From NCBI RefSeq assembly GCF_033170155.1, contig NZ_CP137079.1, positions 1,550,001 to 1,614,000 of the forward strand: a stretch of DNA of 64,000 nt, read 5' to 3'. The notes under the pieces were generated by a model. It saw nothing but the letters and a program-made list of their open reading frames with translations, did no database searches and was not told the origin of the DNA. The position numbers and the translations under genes were made by a program. Positions 10,301-18,941 of the stretch are shown here, piece after piece (within the stretch, counting starts at the first letter, position 1; the number at the start of each line of letters is the position of its first letter). Source of the stretch: Raineyella sp. W15-4. GTDB lineage: Bacteria; Actinomycetota; Actinomycetes; Propionibacteriales; Propionibacteriaceae.

Positions 10301-11788
10301 ATGAGTGGCGAAACATCAGACCTGCTGTCGGTGCACCTGGTCTCCCTGGGCTGTGCGCGCAACGACGTCGATTCCGGAGAACTCGCGGCCCGGCTGGCCG
10401 AGGGAGGCTTCCGCCTCGTCGACGACGCCGAGGGCGCCGACGCGGTGATGGTGAACACCTGCGGCTTCATCACCCAGGCCAAGCAGGAGTCGGTCGACGT
10501 GCTGCTCGACGCTGCCGAGCTGAAGGCCGAGGGGCGTACCCGGGCCGTCGTCGCCGTCGGCTGTCTGGCCGAGCGCTACGGCGCCGACCTGGCCGCCGAA
10601 CTGCCGGAGGCCGACGTGCTGGGTTTCGACGACTACGACGACATCGCAGCCCGGCTGCAGGGCATCCTCCACGGGGCGCGCCCGACCCCGCACGTCCCCC
10701 GCGACCGCCGCGAACTGCTGCCGATCACCCCGGTCGAGCGCCAGGCGGCCGTCGACCGGGTCGTGGTGCCCGGGGTGACCCACGCCGGTGCCGGCCACCT
10801 CCCGGCCAGCGGCCCGCGGGTGTTCCACCGGCGACTCTCCGGCGCCCCCTCCGCACCGCTGAAGATCGCCTCCGGCTGCGACCGCCGGTGCGCCTTCTGC
10901 GCCATCCCCTCCTTCCGCGGATCGTACCTGTCCCGGCCGGTGGACGACATCGTCGCGGAGGCCCGCTGGCTGGCGAGCCAGGGCGTCCGCGAGGCCTTCC
11001 TGGTTTCCGAGAACACCTCCTCCTACGGCAAGGACCTCGGGCCCGGCGCGGACCTGGAGACCCTGCTGGTGGCGCTGTCCGGGATCGAGGAACTGCCCTG
11101 GCTCCGGGTCAGCTACCTGCAGCCCGCCGAGATCCGGCCCGGACTGGTCGAGACGATGGGCCGGCTGGACAGCGTGGTGGACTACTTCGACCTGTCCTTC
11201 CAGCACGCCGCCCCCGAGGTGCTGCGCCGGATGCGGCGGTTCGGCGATCCCGACGCCTTCCTCGGCCTGATCGACCGGGTCCGTTCCGCTGCCCCACGGG
11301 CCGGCATCCGGGCCAACGTCATCGCCGGCTTCCCCGGCGAGACCGAGCAGGACGTGGAGCTGCTGGCGGACTTCCTGCGCGCCGCGCGGCTGGACGTGTG
11401 CGGAGTCTTCGGCTACTCCGACGAGGAGGGCACCGAGGGCGTACGGCTCGACGGACACCTGTCCGAGGACGAGATCGAGGACCGCCGCGCGATGCTCGCC
11501 GACCTGGTCCTCGAGGTGATGGAGGAGCGCGCCGCCGACCGGATCGGCGAGGAGGTGACGGTCCTGCTGGAGGAGCGCGACGAGGACGACGCCCGCTGGG
11601 TCGGCCGCGCCGCCCACCAGGGGCCCGAGGTCGACGGGGTGACCGTCCTCGACCTGTCCGGTCCGGGGGATGCTCCGGGCGGCGGCACTCCGGGCCGGCC
11701 GTACGCGGTCGGTGACCTCGTCCGGGCCCGGGTGACCGGCGCCGAGGGCATCGACCTGGTGGCCCGCCCGCTGGAGGAGCGACGATGA
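10301..11788 (+). CDS. rimO: Ribosomal protein S12 methylthiotransferase
   Basis: A radical-SAM enzyme that methylthiolates an aspartate of ribosomal protein S12. 495 residues in three parts: the N-terminal UPF0004 domain with its own cysteines (SLGCARND, NTCGFI, VGCLAERY), the radical-SAM core with CDRRCAFC (cysteines 193, 197, 200), and a C-terminal TRAM domain. The order of domains and the S12-type sequence distinguish it from miaB further along. Its stop overlaps the pgsA start (ATGA). Confidence 0.94.
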   Translation: MSGETSDLLSVHLVSLGCARNDVDSGELAARLAEGGFRLVDDAEGADAVMVNTCGFITQAKQESVDVLLDAAELKAEGRTRAVVAVGCLAERYGADLAAELPEADVLGFDDYDDIAARLQGILHGARPTPHVPRDRRELLPITPVERQAAVDRVVVPGVTHAGAGHLPASGPRVFHRRLSGAPSAPLKIASGCDRRCAFCAIPSFRGSYLSRPVDDIVAEARWLASQGVREAFLVSENTSSYGKDLGPGADLETLLVALSGIEELPWLRVSYLQPAEIRPGLVETMGRLDSVVDYFDLSFQHAAPEVLRRMRRFGDPDAFLGLIDRVRSAAPRAGIRANVIAGFPGETEQDVELLADFLRAARLDVCGVFGYSDEEGTEGVRLDGHLSEDEIEDRRAMLADLVLEVMEERAADRIGEEVTVLLEERDEDDARWVGRAAHQGPEVDGVTVLDLSGPGDAPGGGTPGRPYAVGDLVRARVTGAEGIDLVARPLEERR

Positions 11789-12411
11789 GCAGCCAGGAGC
11801 CGAGCACCGAGGCCGGCACCGAGCCGTCGCCCTGGAACGTTCCCAACGCGCTCACCGTGCTGCGGATCCTGCTGGTGCCGTTGTTCGGCTGGATGCTGCT
11901 CGCCCACCCGGAGGCGGCCGGCTGGCGGTGGGCCACCACCGGGGTGTTCGTCCTGGCGATGGCGACCGACTTCGTCGACGGACGACTGGCCCGCTCGCAC
12001 AACCTGATCACCAGCTTCGGCAAGCTGATGGACCCGATCGCCGACAAGGCGCTCACCGGGATGGCGTTCATCGGACTGAGCATCATCGGCGAGCTGTGGT
12101 GGTGGGTGACGATCGTCATCCTGCTGCGCGAGTGGGGCATCACCGTGATGCGCTTCTTCATCCTCAAGTACGGCGTGATGGCGGCCAACCGCGGCGGGAA
12201 GCTGAAGACGATGACCCAGTCGGCCGCCCTGGTCCTCTACCTGCTGCCGCTGCCCGCTGCCGGCCTGTCCTTCGGCGGGATCGTCGAGGTGGTGTCCTGG
12301 GTGCTGATGGCGGCGGCCTTCCTGCTCACCGTGCTCACCGGTCTGGACTACCTGCGGGAGGCCGCCCGGATGCGGGCCGGCTACCTCGCCACCCACCCCG
12401 ACGCCCGATGA
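11785..12411 (+). CDS. pgsA: CDP-diacylglycerol--glycerol-3-phosphate 3-phosphatidyltransferase
   Basis: It makes phosphatidylglycerophosphate in the membrane. 208 residues with about five membrane helices. The CDP-alcohol phosphotransferase signature is visible as ATDFVDGRLARSHNLITSFG followed by KLMDPIADK, with the catalytic aspartates. It is coupled to rimO by ATGA at its start and to cinA by ATGA at its end, so the three genes form one translation-coupled operon. Confidence 0.93.
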   Translation: MSSQEPSTEAGTEPSPWNVPNALTVLRILLVPLFGWMLLAHPEAAGWRWATTGVFVLAMATDFVDGRLARSHNLITSFGKLMDPIADKALTGMAFIGLSIIGELWWWVTIVILLREWGITVMRFFILKYGVMAANRGGKLKTMTQSAALVLYLLPLPAAGLSFGGIVEVVSWVLMAAAFLLTVLTGLDYLREAARMRAGYLATHPDAR

Positions 12412-13115
12412 TCCGCCCCGACCTTCCCCCGGACCACTGGCCGGCCGACCCGGCGCCCTGGGACTACCCGTCGGTGGACCTCCGGCCGGCGGACCGGCCG
12501 CCCGTGGACCTGCTGCTCGCCATGGACCTTCCGCCGGTGGAGCTGGCGTCCGGGCGGGGCGCGATCCGGACGGCCGACGTCGTCGCGGCCGCGTCGCCCA
12601 GCAACGCGCCGGTCTCCCGCGGGGCCGCGCCCAGCGAGGCGGCGTACGCCCTGGCGGCGGCGGTGTTGGGGCTCCTCGAACGCGGATCGGCCACCCTGGC
12701 GACCTGTGAGTCGCTCACCGGTGGCCTGCTGGGCGCGACGCTGACCTCCGTGCCCGGCGCCTCGGCGGTCTTCCGCGGCGGCCTGATCACCTACGCCACC
12801 GACCTCAAGCACACCCTGGCCCGGGTGGACCCGGGCGAGCTGGCTCGGGACGGGGCGGTGGCCCCGTCCACCGCGCTGGCCATGGCGGCCGGGGCCAGGG
12901 AGGTCTGCGCGGCCGACTGGGGGGTGGCCGTCACCGGCGTGGCCGGACCCGACCCCCAGGAGGGCCATTCCGCGGGCACGGTCTTCATCGCAGTGGCCGA
13001 CGGATCGGGGGCGGCGGTGCGGCAGTACCGTCTCGACGGCGACCGCCACACCATCCGCACCCGGACCGTCGAGGCCGCCCTCCGCCAGCTGACCGAGGCC
13101 TACCGGAGCCGCTGA
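12408..13115 (+). CDS. CinA-family nicotinamide-nucleotide amidohydrolase (PncC-like)
   Basis: The C-terminal 155 residues are the CinA_C domain, which deamidates NMN: TCESLTGGLLGATLTSVPGAS, GGLITYATDLK, GVAVTGVAGPDP and GTVFIAV. The first 80 residues are an unusual Pro/Asp-rich segment with no domain I recognise, and the N-terminal molybdopterin-binding domain of full CinA is absent. The ATG overlaps the pgsA stop. In many actinobacteria this domain starts almost at its first helix, so the leader here is odd. Confidence 0.87.
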   Translation: MIRPDLPPDHWPADPAPWDYPSVDLRPADRPPVDLLLAMDLPPVELASGRGAIRTADVVAAASPSNAPVSRGAAPSEAAYALAAAVLGLLERGSATLATCESLTGGLLGATLTSVPGASAVFRGGLITYATDLKHTLARVDPGELARDGAVAPSTALAMAAGAREVCAADWGVAVTGVAGPDPQEGHSAGTVFIAVADGSGAAVRQYRLDGDRHTIRTRTVEAALRQLTEAYRSR

Positions 13116-13157
13116 CTCGGCGCGCGAGTCCGGGTGGGCGGGTGATCGCCCGGCGGG

Positions 13158-13163
13158 TAAGCT
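13158..13163 (+). promoter_or_regulatory. -10 box of the clgR-like gene (leaderless)
   Basis: TAAGCT lies 6 nt before the ATG at 13170, the same six bases as at gpsA. Confidence 0.45.
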
Positions 13164-13169
13164 GACGCC

Positions 13170-13487
13170 ATGACCCCTGTCAGCGACATCACCCGGCCCG
13201 CGCTGATGCGCGAGCACCTCGGCGCCGCCCTGCGCTCCGAGCGCGTGACACAGGGGAAGACCCTCCGGGACGTGTCGCGTCGCGCCGGGGTCAGCCTGGG
13301 CTACCTCTCGGAGGTCGAACGGGGCCAGAAAGAGGCCTCCAGCGAGCTCCTCGCGGCGATCTGCGGCGCACTCAACGTCCCGATGTCCCATGTGATCGGG
13401 GACGTCGCCGAGCGGATGGCAGTCACCGAACGCAACATCACCCCGCTCCCACTGCGGCCGCCGCAGGCGACCGCAACCGCTGCCTGA
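13170..13487 (+). CDS. ClgR-like helix-turn-helix regulator (XRE family)
   Basis: A 105-residue XRE-type DNA-binding protein. The helix-turn-helix is [35 protein letters not shown], very close to ClgR, the activator of clp protease genes and of recX in other actinobacteria. The C-terminus is Pro/Ala-rich, and ClgR proteins often end in a degradable AA tail; this one ends TATATAA. It sits between cinA and DUF3046-recA, the usual place for clgR. Confidence 0.83.
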   Translation: MTPVSDITRPALMREHLGAALRSERVTQGKTLRDVSRRAGVSLGYLSEVERGQKEASSELLAAICGALNVPMSHVIGDVAERMAVTERNITPLPLRPPQATATAA

Positions 13488-13551
13488 TCCGGTCCGACCG
13501 GAGCGCCCGGCCCGTCGGGACGCCCGCTCGGGTGGTGCCGGCAGCTGCGGG

Positions 13552-13557
13552 TACTGT
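13552..13557 (+). promoter_or_regulatory. -10 box of the DUF3046 gene (leaderless)
   Basis: TACTGT lies 6 nt before the ATG at 13564. Confidence 0.45.
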
Positions 13558-13563
13558 GTCCGG

Positions 13564-13758
13564 ATGCGGGAGACGGAGCTGTGGCGCAGGCTCGAGCGCC
13601 ATCTCGGGCCGGGATACGCCAGGGTGTGGGCGGAGCAACACGTGATGGCCGACCTGGCGGGCCGCACTGTGGTCGAAGCCCTTGCCGCCGGGGTGCCCCC
13701 CAAGACTGTCTGGCGGGCCTGCTGGGCCGCTCTGGAACTGCCGCCGTCGGAGCGCTGA
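13564..13758 (+). CDS. DUF3046 family protein
   Basis: A 64-residue soluble protein of a family found just upstream of recA in many actinobacteria. The pattern MRETELWRRLERHLG, YARVWAEQHVM, and WRACWAALELPPSER is characteristic. Function unknown. Its conserved position suggests a link to recombination or to the ClgR regulator before it. Confidence 0.88.
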   Translation: MRETELWRRLERHLGPGYARVWAEQHVMADLAGRTVVEALAAGVPPKTVWRACWAALELPPSER

Positions 13759-13863
13759 CCCGGGTCCGCCCCCGCGGCGGCCGTCCGGTCCCCAGCGGCC
13801 GGAGCGGCGGCGCGCCGACTGCCGAGCGACACGCGTACGACACGCCGATGGATTCGCACAGGA

Positions 13864-13879
13864 TCGAACACCTGTTCGG
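13864..13879. promoter_or_regulatory. LexA (SOS) box upstream of recA
   Basis: TCGAACACCTGTTCGG matches the actinobacterial LexA consensus TCGAAC-N4-GTTCGA with one mismatch in the last base. The core ACACCTGTTCG is identical to the box at lexA in this window. Confidence 0.8.
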
Positions 13880-13945
13880 TAAGTTGTCCACCGACGACGT
13901 ACCACCCACGTCATCCGTCCCCAGCCGACAAGAGGCTCGCGGCAG

Positions 13946-13967
13946 TGTCAGTGGTCGAGCCTAGTGT
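13946..13967 (+). promoter_or_regulatory. RecA-NDp / PafBC-type promoter of recA
   Basis: TGTCAGTG (13946-13953), then exactly 8 bases, then TAGTGT (13962-13967). This fits the mycobacterial LexA-independent damage promoter tTGTCRgtg-N8-TAnnnT, missing only the first T. Transcription would start at about 13974-13976, on the in-frame ATG at 13976. Confidence 0.72.
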
Positions 13968-14356
13968 TGTCGACGATGACGACGACGGCGAGGAAGACCG
14001 ACGGACAAGGCGGCCCCGAGCGAAGCGATGGGGGCGCACCGGGATCGACAACAGCAGGACCGACACCACCAGGACGGGCGACACGACAACCAACAGCGCG
14101 CAGGCCGGCCGCGCGGAAGGCGGCCACCGGCGGATCGGCCGTCCCCAGGGTGGCCGCAGGTAGGACGGCCGCTCCGAGGGCGGCCGCAGGTAGGACGGCC
14201 GCTCCGAGGGCGGCCACAGCGAGAACGGCGACCGCGAAGAGCGGCGACAACGACAACCGACGACAACGGGGCCCGGGCACGAGACGCGCGGCCCCCGACC
14301 TCCCCGCCAAGCGGGGAACGAACGTCCCGGCGACGGGGAGACGAAAGGGCGAGCCG

Positions 14357-15418
14357 ATGGCAGTCAACAACCGCGAGCAGGCGCTGAACGCCGCGCTCGG
14401 CCAGATCGAGAAGCAGTACGGCAAGGGCTCGGTGATGCGTCTGGGGGACAGGACGCACGCCAACATCGAGGTGATCCCCACCGGGTCGGTGGCACTGGAC
14501 ATCGCGCTCGGCGTCGGTGGCCTGCCGCGCGGCCGGATCGTCGAGATCTACGGCCCGGAGTCCTCGGGCAAGACGACCGTGGCGCTGCACGCAGTCGCAC
14601 AGGCGCAGAAGCAGGGCGGCATCTGCGCCTTCATCGACGCCGAGCACGCGCTGGATCCCGAGTACGCCAAGAAGCTCGGGGTCGACACGGACGCACTGTT
14701 GGTCAGCCAGCCGGACAACGGCGAGCAGGCCCTGGAGATCGCCGACATGCTGGTCCGCTCCGGGGCTCTGGCCCTCCTCGTCATCGACTCGGTGGCGGCC
14801 CTGACCCCGCGGGCTGAGATCGAGGGTGAGATGGGTGACTCGCACGTCGGGCTGCAGGCCCGGCTGATGAGCCAGGCGTTGCGCAAGATGACCGGTGCAC
14901 TCAGCAGCGCCGCCACCACGGCGATCTTCATCAACCAACTCCGCGAGAAGATCGGCGTCATGTTCGGCAACCCGGAGACCACCACCGGTGGCCGGGCGCT
15001 GAAGTTCTACGCCTCGGTACGCCTCGATGTGCGGCGGATCGAGACGCTGAAGGACGGCACCGAGATGGTCGGCAACCGGACCCGGGTCAAGGTGGTCAAG
15101 AACAAGGTGGCCCCGCCGTTCAAGCAGGCCGAGTTCGACATCATCTACGGCGAGGGCATCAGCCGCGAGGGTTCGCTGATCGACATGGGGGTGGAGACCG
15201 GTCTGGTCCGCAAGGCCGGCGCCTGGTTCACCTACGACAGCGACCAGCTCGGCCAGGGCAAGGAGAACGCCCGCAACTTCCTCAAGACCCACCCCGAGGT
15301 GGCCACCGAGCTGGAGACCAAGATCAAGGCCAAGATGGGCATCGGTGTCGCAGCGGACCCCGAGGGTGCCGATGCCGAGGAGGACATCGACCCGGAGACC
15401 GGTGAGGTGAAGTTCTGA
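14357..15418 (+). CDS. recA: Recombinase RecA
   Basis: It forms filaments on single-stranded DNA for strand exchange and triggers LexA cleavage. 353 residues from MAVNNREQ, normal length. Walker A GPESSGKT is at residues 66-73; the loop sequence [21 protein letters not shown] is intact and no intein is present. The C-terminus is acidic. I use the ATG at 14357, where homology begins and a weak AGGG precedes it, but the frame is open for 127 codons back to an ATG placed at the probable transcription start. Confidence 0.96.
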   Translation: MAVNNREQALNAALGQIEKQYGKGSVMRLGDRTHANIEVIPTGSVALDIALGVGGLPRGRIVEIYGPESSGKTTVALHAVAQAQKQGGICAFIDAEHALDPEYAKKLGVDTDALLVSQPDNGEQALEIADMLVRSGALALLVIDSVAALTPRAEIEGEMGDSHVGLQARLMSQALRKMTGALSSAATTAIFINQLREKIGVMFGNPETTTGGRALKFYASVRLDVRRIETLKDGTEMVGNRTRVKVVKNKVAPPFKQAEFDIIYGEGISREGSLIDMGVETGLVRKAGAWFTYDSDQLGQGKENARNFLKTHPEVATELETKIKAKMGIGVAADPEGADAEEDIDPETGEVKF

Positions 15419-15963
15419 ACACTCGTGGACGTCGCGCTCCGGGGCCGGAGGAGAACCCGGACCCGGAGGCCGACCCGTACGATGTCGCGCGGGAGATCGT
15501 GCTGCGTCGGCTCACCGAGCGGTCCCATTCGCGGCGCGAGCTGGAGCAGGCCCTGGCGAAGCGGCACACGGATCCGGACGTGGCCACGGCGGTGCTCGAC
15601 CGGCTGACGGAGGTCGGACTGGTCGACGACCGGACCTTCGCCGAGGCCTGGGTCACCTCCCGACAGGAACGCAAGCACCTGTCCGGACGGGCCCTGCGGG
15701 ACGAACTGGTCAGGAAGGGCGTCGACCGGGACATCATCGACGACGTGCTGCGGGCGGTCGATGCCGACCGGGAGTACGACGCCGCGCTGGCGCTGGCCGA
15801 GCGCAAGGTCCGGTCGATGGCCGGACTGGTCCCCGAGGTCCGCCGGCGGAGACTGGTCGCGGCCCTGGCCCGCCGCGGCTTCTCCGCCTCGGTGAGCTCC
15901 CGGGTGCTGGCCGCCGTCGACCTCGACGGAGGCGATGGAGCCTGGTTCGGCGAGGAACAGTGA
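15415..15963 (+). CDS. recX: Regulatory protein RecX
   Basis: It binds RecA filaments and limits their activity. Three RecX helical repeats are visible ([53 protein letters not shown]). The first canonical start is a GTG at 15499 (154 residues), but it cuts off the conserved opening [13 protein letters not shown]. No ATG, GTG or TTG exists further up; the only sensible initiator is a CTG at 15415 that overlaps the recA stop as CTGA and follows a GAGGTGA. I therefore annotate 182 residues from that CTG; the start is an inference. Confidence 0.8.
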   Translation: MNTRGRRAPGPEENPDPEADPYDVAREIVLRRLTERSHSRRELEQALAKRHTDPDVATAVLDRLTEVGLVDDRTFAEAWVTSRQERKHLSGRALRDELVRKGVDRDIIDDVLRAVDADREYDAALALAERKVRSMAGLVPEVRRRRLVAALARRGFSASVSSRVLAAVDLDGGDGAWFGEEQ

Positions 15964-16010
15964 GGGCCGACACGGCCGCCGAGGAAGCCAAGGTTCAGCA
16001 CGGTTTGCCG

Positions 16011-16037
16011 ACCCTCAGTAAAATGCCCGCTGAGGGT
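16011..16037 (+). terminator. Possible hairpin after recX
   Basis: ACCCTCAG (16011-16018) and CTGAGGGT (16030-16037) pair perfectly over an 11-nt loop that includes TAAAA, about 50 bases past recX. Could be a weak terminator or an mRNA structure in the rny leader. Confidence 0.3.
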
Positions 16038-16229
16038 AGTGCAGTGACCTTCACAGACGCGTGATCCTTCATCGACGTACGTGATGCATATCGGGGTCGG
16101 ACGATCCCACGCACGATAGAGATGGTTACCGGGGTGGCCGGCATCAGCAGATGTCCGGCCATTCGGTGCACCACGCTGTAGCGCCCTCCCAACCTGCACG
16201 GACGCGTGTTGAAAGGGAGTGCATGCCAT

Positions 16230-18005
16230 ATGAACTCGACGGTCGGGTTCCTGGTCGTCGGCCTGCTGGTGGTCGTCCTCATCGCCATCGGGGTGCTCGC
16301 CGCGATCCTGTTTCGCCGTTCCCGCGCAGCCGGGTCGCACGACCCGACGCCGGCGCAGCTGGAGGAGACCGCCCGGCTGCGGACGGAGGCCCAGCAGGAG
16401 ATCGAGGCGATCCGGGCCCGGGCCCTGGAGGAGGCCCGTGACCTGCGCGCGGACGGCGAGGCCGAGGCCGAGGCGGTCCGGTCCCAGGCCACCCGGCTGC
16501 GGGCCGAGGCAGAGACCTACCAGCGGGCCGTCCGGGACGAGGCGGACAGCTACGACCAGTCGATCCGCTCGGCCGCCGACGAGCTGCGGCTGAAGGCCCA
16601 GGCGGCGCTGCGTGAGGCCGAGGAGGCCCAGCTCGAGGGGGAGCGACTGCGCGGTGAGGCAGCGTCGTTCTCCCAGTCCCAGCACGACGAGATCCGCGAG
16701 ATCCGGTTGAGCCAGGAGCGTCGGGAGCACCGGCTCACCGAGCGCGAGGAACGGCTGGACCGCGACGGATCGGACCTGGAGCGTCGGCGGGCCGAGGCAC
16801 AGGAACAGGGCGAGGCGCTGCAGGAACGTGTGGCGGCGCTGACCGCGGCGGAAGCGGAGCAGCGGACCGCTCTGGAGCGGATCGCCGGGCTCAGCGCCGA
16901 CCAGGCGCGCGAGGAGGTCCTCGCCGTGGCGCGGCAGGACTCCAAACGCCAGGCCGCGATCATCGCCCGGGACATCGAGGCGGAGGCCCGCCGGCATGCC
17001 GAGGTGAAGGCCCAGGCGGTGATCGTCGAGGCGATCCAGCGGCTGGCGCCGGAGCAGACGGCGGAGTCGGTGGTGTCGACCGTCGACCTGCCCAGTGACG
17101 AGATGAAGGGCAGGATCATCGGCCGCGAGGGACGCAACATCCGGTCCTTCGAGCAGATCACCGGGGTGAACGTGCTGATCGACGACACCCCCGAGACCGT
17201 GCTGCTGTCCTGTTTCGATCCGGTGCGGCGGGAGACGGCGCGGCTGACCCTGCTGGAGTTGATCGCCGACGGCCGGATCCACCCGGCTCGGATCGAGCAG
17301 GTCTACGAGCGTTCCCAGCGGCGGATCGCCGACCGCTGCCAACAGGCGGCCGAGGACGCGCTGCTGGCGGTCGGCATCCACGACCTGCATCCGGAGCTGG
17401 TCACCCTGATGGGACGGTTGCGCTACCGCACCTCGTACGGTCAGAACGTGCTCAAGCACCTGGTCGAGTGCGCCAACATCGCCGGGGTGATGGCCGCGGA
17501 ACTCAAGCTGGACGTGGCCAGCTGCAAGCGCGGCGCGTTCCTGCACGACATCGGCAAGGCCCTCACCCACGAGGTCCAGGGTCCGCACGCGGTGATCGGG
17601 GCCGACCTGGCGCGCAAGTACGGGGAGTCGGACGACGTGGTGCACGCCATCGAGGCCCATCACAACGACGTCGAACCGCATTCGGTGGAGGCGGTGCTCA
17701 CCCAGGCCTGCGATGCGATGAGCGGTGGCCGCCCCGGCGCCCGGCGGGAGTCGCTGGAGTCGTACGTTCAACGGCTGGAACGCCTGGAGACCCTGGCCGC
17801 CGCCCACGAGGGGGTGACCAAGGTCTTCGCCATGCAGGCCGGCCGCGAGGTCCGGGTGATGGTGGAGCCGGGCGCCGTCGACGACATTGGGGCCCAGGTG
17901 CTGGCCCGTGACATCGCCAAGCAGGTGGAGGAGGAGCTCACCTACCCCGGCCAGATCCGGGTGACGGTGGTGCGGGAATCCCGCGCCACCGAGGTGGCCC
18001 GCTGA
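16230..18005 (+). CDS. rny: Ribonuclease Y
   Basis: A membrane-anchored endoribonuclease that starts mRNA decay. 591 residues: one N-terminal membrane helix (about 5-27), a long Glu/Arg/Ala-rich coiled coil (30-270), a KH RNA-binding domain (GRIIGREGRNIRSFEQITGV), and the HD metal-dependent hydrolase domain with the HD pair at residues 439-440. The ATG at 16230 is preceded by AAAGGGAG; the earlier GTG at 16206 lies upstream of that site. Convergent with gluD. Confidence 0.93.
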   Translation: MNSTVGFLVVGLLVVVLIAIGVLAAILFRRSRAAGSHDPTPAQLEETARLRTEAQQEIEAIRARALEEARDLRADGEAEAEAVRSQATRLRAEAETYQRAVRDEADSYDQSIRSAADELRLKAQAALREAEEAQLEGERLRGEAASFSQSQHDEIREIRLSQERREHRLTEREERLDRDGSDLERRRAEAQEQGEALQERVAALTAAEAEQRTALERIAGLSADQAREEVLAVARQDSKRQAAIIARDIEAEARRHAEVKAQAVIVEAIQRLAPEQTAESVVSTVDLPSDEMKGRIIGREGRNIRSFEQITGVNVLIDDTPETVLLSCFDPVRRETARLTLLELIADGRIHPARIEQVYERSQRRIADRCQQAAEDALLAVGIHDLHPELVTLMGRLRYRTSYGQNVLKHLVECANIAGVMAAELKLDVASCKRGAFLHDIGKALTHEVQGPHAVIGADLARKYGESDDVVHAIEAHHNDVEPHSVEAVLTQACDAMSGGRPGARRESLESYVQRLERLETLAAAHEGVTKVFAMQAGREVRVMVEPGAVDDIGAQVLARDIAKQVEEELTYPGQIRVTVVRESRATEVAR

Positions 18006-18023
18006 GCCCAGCCGGGGGTCGGC

Positions 18024-18941
18024 TCACTCCGTGAGCGGCACCTCCTGGTTGTGCAGGTGGTCCTCCATGTTGAGCGCTTCCAGCTGCAGCGGCCGGCCGG
18101 CCTGCCGAGACCGGGAACGCCCCTCCAGGTAGCCGGCCAGGCGGGTCAGCGAGTAGTTGATGATGATGAACAGCACGGCGGCGACCAGGAAGGCCGCGAT
18201 GGAGTTCGACCAGCGGCTGGCCAGGGTCTGCGAGGACCGCAGCAGCTCGGGGTAGCTGATGATGTAGCCGAGTGCGGAGTCCTTGACGATCACGACCAGC
18301 TGGGAGACCAGCGCCGGGAGCATCGCGGTGATGGCCTGCGGCAACAGGATCAGCCACCGGGTCTGGCCGATGTTGAGCCCGATGCCGAGGCCCGCCTCGG
18401 TCTGTCCGCGCGGCAGGCTGTTGACCCCGGAGCGCAGCAGCTCGGCGATGATGGCCGAGTTGTAGAACGTCAGACCGGCCACCACCGCGACCAGCGGCTT
18501 GATCTGGACCATCGGGCCGGGGAAAAGGTCGGCGATGAAGGGTGCGAAGATCGTCATGAAGTAGACGAACAGCATCATCATCAGCACCGGCACGGCCCGG
18601 AAGAACTCGATGATGACGGTGGACACCCACGACACCGCCCGGCTGAACGACATCCGTCCGAGAGCCAGGGCGAGACCCAGCAGTGAGGCGGTGACGACGG
18701 ACATCGCCGCGGCCTGGAGGGTGTTGATGATCCCGGGCAGCAGGTAGGCCAGCCAGGTGTCGCCGCGCAGGAACGGAGACCATTTCTCCCCGGTCAGCTG
18801 GGCCCGCAGCCCCCAGACCAGGCCGGCCACCAGCGCGACGATCAGGACGATCCCGACGATCCCGATGATCCGGTTGCGCAGGATCCCCTGCGGCCCGGGC
18901 GCGTCGAAGAGGACGGTTGCTTCCCGTTCCCGGGCGCTCAT
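18024..18941 (-). CDS. gluD: Glutamate/amino-acid ABC transporter permease (GluD-like)
   Basis: The second permease of a polar amino-acid importer. 305 residues with about six membrane helices and the HisM-type inner-membrane signature (INTLQAAAMSVVTASLLG, then the EAA loop LPRGQTEAGLGIGLNIGQTRWLILLPQA). An extra N-terminal helix (IIGIVGIVLIVALVAGLVWG) precedes the core, as in GluD. Its ATG overlaps the gluC stop (ATGA). Last gene of the gluABCD operon; convergent with rny. Confidence 0.9.
   Translation of the reverse strand: MSAREREATVLFDAPGPQGILRNRIIGIVGIVLIVALVAGLVWGLRAQLTGEKWSPFLRGDTWLAYLLPGIINTLQAAAMSVVTASLLGLALALGRMSFSRAVSWVSTVIIEFFRAVPVLMMMLFVYFMTIFAPFIADLFPGPMVQIKPLVAVVAGLTFYNSAIIAELLRSGVNSLPRGQTEAGLGIGLNIGQTRWLILLPQAITAMLPALVSQLVVIVKDSALGYIISYPELLRSSQTLASRWSNSIAAFLVAAVLFIIINYSLTRLAGYLEGRSRSRQAGRPLQLEALNMEDHLHNQEVPLTE

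Larger units (their letters stand above)
13759..14356 (+). other. recA upstream region with an in-frame extension
   Basis: 598 bp without an accepted gene. It holds a LexA box, a PafBC-type promoter, and from the ATG at 13976 an open frame of 127 codons that runs straight into recA. The encoded segment is Ala/Arg/Thr/Pro-rich and contains two exact copies of a 30-bp unit (14152-14181 and 14182-14211). Its codons (many GGA, CGA, CAA, ACA, AGA) differ from the neighbouring genes, which argues against ordinary coding. Confidence 0.5.

Noticed and set aside
11928-12407. CinA frame extended into pgsA
   Set aside because: The upstream part lies inside pgsA in another frame; ATGA coupling at 12408 gives the start.
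14152-14211. Two 30-bp direct repeats as a possible CRISPR array
   Set aside because: The copies are directly adjacent with no spacer, there are only two, and no cas genes are near.
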